A stretch of 64,000 nucleotides of DNA from Stramonita haemastoma (taxonomy: Eukaryota > Mollusca > Gastropoda > Neogastropoda > Muricidae): positions 40,030,114 through 40,094,113 of the forward strand of contig CM060323.1 of NCBI GenBank assembly GCA_030674155.1, read 5' to 3'. Each line of letters opens with the position of its first letter. The stretch's first letter is position 1. The translations under genes were made by a program, and so were the position numbers. The notes beneath the pieces are model-generated. The model was not told the DNA's origin and did not search any database. It saw nothing but the letters and a program-made list of their open reading frames with translations. This document shows, one piece after another, positions 61,101-64,000 of this stretch.

Positions 61101-62324
61101 ATACACTAAAAATTTATTTCTAAGTACATTCACCCATGGCTACACCCACATGAATATACATGTTTGTAGACAAGCACATGCATACATTTTTGAAAATCCA
61201 AAAACATACAATCCTTGCAAATCATTGCACACACACATACACACACACATGCATGCACATATGGAGCATCTGTGAATACTGAATCCAATTCTTATCTACA
61301 GGAAAAGAAGTGAATTATGTGTATGTCGCTGTTAGGCAGAAAATGCTTGCAACCAAAAAACTCTGTTTATCACAAAGCTTACCTGTGTCCTTGCAACACA
61401 CGTTCTCCAGACGTGGTCGCATCTTTGGACGCAAACACTTCTGTCTGTGATGTCTGAAAAAAAAAGGAGAATAAGGTGAAGATTTTGCAAAAGTTCTGCA
61501 TATATGTGAGCACGTAAATTCATACACACACGGTCTCTTTGCTCACACATGCAAACTGTCTCGGACACACACTTACATTACTTTTTCCATCTGTGTACCA
61601 AGTAAGTAAAACACACTTTGATCATCCCCGAAGGGCAATTACAAGTAAAGTACACGATACACATTTCAGCCAGAAAGAAGGGAAAAAAGATACTGTACCT
61701 GTTCATACAGTGGACAGCGCAGTATCACCCCCCTGTCCAATCCGGCAATCAGGTGGTTCTCCTGGTTGTCCATGATCACTGCTGTCACTGCACTTTCGAA
61801 CACTACTGTCCGAATGAGATTGCCAGACAGCATATCCCCCAACTGAAAGCCAAATGAATAAATCGTTGAAAGGCTGTGTGCCTTTAACCTGCTGACAACA
61901 TCTGTTGAACCAGCTCACCAGTGAAACTTAAACTTTACAAGGTGGCTGATGTACTAAATATCACTGAAACACATCTTCAGTCTGCTGCCAAAAACAAACA
62001 AAAAACCAAACCAAACATAAAAAATGTAGGTGATGGTGCACTGTCGCTGTGATCAAAATGTTACTGTCACCCTTGATATAAAGATGATATTCAGTTGTTG
62101 TTTTTTTTCTTCTCACTTGACTGGCAAGAAAAAAAGTAAACAGTAGACATCTGGACTGAATAACTGATTTGGCAGATGCAATAAATTAGTTAAAAACACT
62201 GGGAAGAGGGACACAATATATGTGGTATTAAAGATTTGTCAACCAGTCTTTATTTAAAATCCAAAAATAACATGTCAGTTCTATGTAAGTTATCAATTTT
62301 TCCAAAAACGAGAGAACCCCCCCC

Positions 62325-62355
<31 letters not shown>

Positions 62356-63206
62356 AAAAGCAAACAACAGAACAAAAACCCACAACCAACCAAACAAACA
62401 AAAAACAAAACAAACTCACCCCAACTCTAACCCAAACGAACAAGGTGATTTTTCTCTTGCTGACCTTGCACGTGCCATCTACAGAGGCAGTGACCACTCT
62501 GGCAGCAGGGCCCCCACAGCCAACATGGATGTCTGTTATGGGTTCGGAATGAGCCTTGATGCTGCGGCACAGTCTCACATCTCTCCTCCTGCGTCCTGCC
62601 GAGGACACCGCACTGAAAGAAAAAAGAAATGGACATGTTGATATATACTCTTTTATGTTTTGTTCAGAGCACAATGTTTAAAAAAAAAATTCACCTTTTC
62701 ATTATGGATAAAGCTGCTACTGCTGGATTTTACAGAACAAATAAATCTGTGTATGAGTTTATTCAAACTGAAACCTTCCTTTGTATTTATTTATCTTTTT
62801 GTGAATAATCTTTGTACTGACATGCACATAAAAGAAGTACATCAACCGCAAGACAGAAACGATCACAACTTATTAATACTGATATTAATATATCTGTAAC
62901 AGCTGTGTATTTTGTTCCACAGTTCACAAGTATTTTAGAATCTGGAGCCTATCACTTGGATGGATTAATGTCAACTAGTCCTTTTGGTGGATTAACGGAT
63001 ACTGTTCATTGGCAGGTCCATGGATAGTGTCACTGAAGAAATGAAGTGACAACCAATACTCGCTGGTGGGTGCTCAACAAACTAGCTTCTCACTACATTA
63101 CCACTCATAATAAGAAGGCTTTGCAAAATATCTTACTACCTAATAGATGAGAGCATAAATAAATACTGCTTTTAATCAGGAGAACTTTGTAAACAGTGCG
63201 CGCGTG

Positions 63207-63260
<54 letters not shown>

Positions 63261-63898
63261 GCGACGTGTGTGTGTACAAATATACATATAAACTAAGCAC
63301 CATCCAGTCTTCGACCCAGTGAGAAACCACCAGTGCAGATGTGCCGATGCATGATGCTCTCCTGGCAGCTTAGCAATGAGAACTCATTATGGACTGAAGA
63401 TTGCTGTGTGTCAGAATGAGCCTCTCAGTGTTGGAGTGTATCATAATAAAAATAAACAGCATAGCTCGTAAAATCACTCAGTGAAAAGGGTTGAACAGAC
63501 GAAAAAAGAAAGGAAATATAAGAATTAAAATTTGAACAGTTAGAAAGTAAAGAAGAATATGGTTGGATTCAAAAAAGAAAGGTCAGATTAACAGTCAAGC
63601 AACTTTTTTTTTTTTTTTTATAATTAAGAGTTTTAAGAATTTAATGGGAAAAAAAGAAGAAAGAAGAAGAAAACACCATTCTACAGAACATTTTTACCAT
63701 GCATCCTATGGCAGCACTTGAAAATTCTAACAAGTAAAACTTCCGCATTTTATTAGTCACAACTCACACTGCAAAGTTCCATGTCTTCAGCAGGCCGGTG
63801 CATGTGCCCACAACTATGAAGCTGCCATCATCAGTGAACTGGACAGTGCTGGCTTCATCAATGTTACTCAGTAGGCCCATCAAATTTCCTGCTGTCAT
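58190..63898 (-). CDS. WDR18: WDR18, WD repeat protein 18, 3' eight coding exons (5' end outside window)
   Basis: Exons in transcription order: 63898-63768, 62612-62465, 61842-61699, 61453-61383, 60905-60781, 59961-59810, 59197-59135 and 58342-58190 (stop TAG at 58192-58190). All have AG/GT borders and compatible phases. The segment HSEPITDIHVGCGGPAARV matches the WDR18 stretch around its central WD repeats. A later blade reads LVSGSQDKSLKIWDLEKLE. The last exon encodes a charged heptad-like tail (IQSLEREIAQLKQVNKDLY), matching the C-terminal helix of the family. WDR18 (yeast Ipi3) works with PELP1 and TEX10 (Rix1 complex/rixosome) in late nuclear maturation of the 60S ribosomal subunit (established). 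One blade reads LGD where LW(D/E) is expected, across the 62465/61842 junction. The first visible codon happens to be ATG, but it lies in the middle of the protein; the real N-terminal blades must lie to the right of the window. Confidence 0.94.
58752..59105 (+). mobile_element. tRNA-derived SINE a, full length, WDR18 last intron
   Basis: Head gatgggatagcctaatggtc, gggttcaattcc (B box with one change), body ataaaccgaggccccgtgtg, tail aaagaatataataaaataaa. It is antisense to WDR18 between its last two exons. Confidence 0.9.
62319..62356. repeat. Poly-C then (CA)n, WDR18 intron
   Basis: A run of about 22 C followed by ACAC, located in the WDR18 intron downstream of the exon at 62465-62612. Confidence 0.95.
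63209..63260. repeat. (CA)n tract, WDR18 intron
   Basis: Perfect ACAC run of about 50 bases flanked by gcgcgcgtgagcaaac and cgcgacgtgtgtg. Confidence 0.95.
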
Positions 63899-64000
63899 CT
63901 GTACAAATAATGTAAAATAATTTTTTTTTAGAAAAAAGAAATTCTAGACATGATGATTATGGATGTTGATGATAAAAGGACACTCTTCTCTTACAAAGCA

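Noticed and set aside
61539..61857. Plus-strand frames overlapping WDR18 exons
   Set aside because: They are antisense shadows of the WDR18 exon at 61699-61842; the - strand exon has splice borders and homology.

Overview
This window is animal nuclear DNA, most likely from a gastropod mollusc. That attribution is an inference from the style of the repeats, not a proof. The evidence for an animal genome is: protein genes split by GT-AG introns, tRNA-derived SINEs, several non-LTR retrotransposon (LINE) families, a decayed piggyBac-like transposase, very long (CA)n tracts and long poly-G runs. Only two conventional protein-coding genes are seen, both in the right-hand third.

0.1-30 kb: a decayed tandem segmental duplication of about four units. 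Each unit repeats, in the same order, a highly conserved ~400-1,000 bp block (called D here; 0.62, 7.5, 18.6 and 26.4 kb), followed by shared anonymous segments and CA tracts. Two exon-like modules then follow: A (14.63, 23.47, 28.55 kb; ends in GGTAAGAG) and B (4.87, 15.17, 24.50, 29.80 kb; starts after ...GACAG and ends before GTAA). I could not recognise a gene in it. It may be a decayed gene family, a spliced non-coding RNA locus, or a plain low-copy repeat. Insertions in this region are LINE 3' ends, SINEs, an RTE-like 3' fragment, another LINE C-terminus and the piggyBac relic.

30-34.9 kb: a cluster of 5'-truncated copies of one LINE family with an RNase H domain. It ends in a tail of (ATTGG)n. 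The same 3' UTR is scattered over the whole left half. In the longest copy a 78-bp piece coding for a CCHC-like zinc-binding motif has been amplified to eight copies.

35-45.4 kb: a macrosatellite-like array of about eleven degenerate units (~0.6-1.3 kb). Each unit carries a conserved ~130-bp core with a 16-bp palindrome, poly-G runs and T-rich sub-repeats. One unit is interrupted by a 5'-truncated RTE-like LINE.

46-58 kb: TRAPPC5 (Trs31), seven coding exons on the + strand, 187 residues, apparently intact. Intron 1 holds SINEs and a peculiar indel-rich duplication.

58-64 kb: the 3' eight coding exons of WDR18 on the - strand, convergent with TRAPPC5; its 5' end lies beyond the window. TRAPPC5 (vesicle tethering) and WDR18 (60S ribosome maturation) have no evident functional link; they are housekeeping neighbours beside a repeat-rich block.
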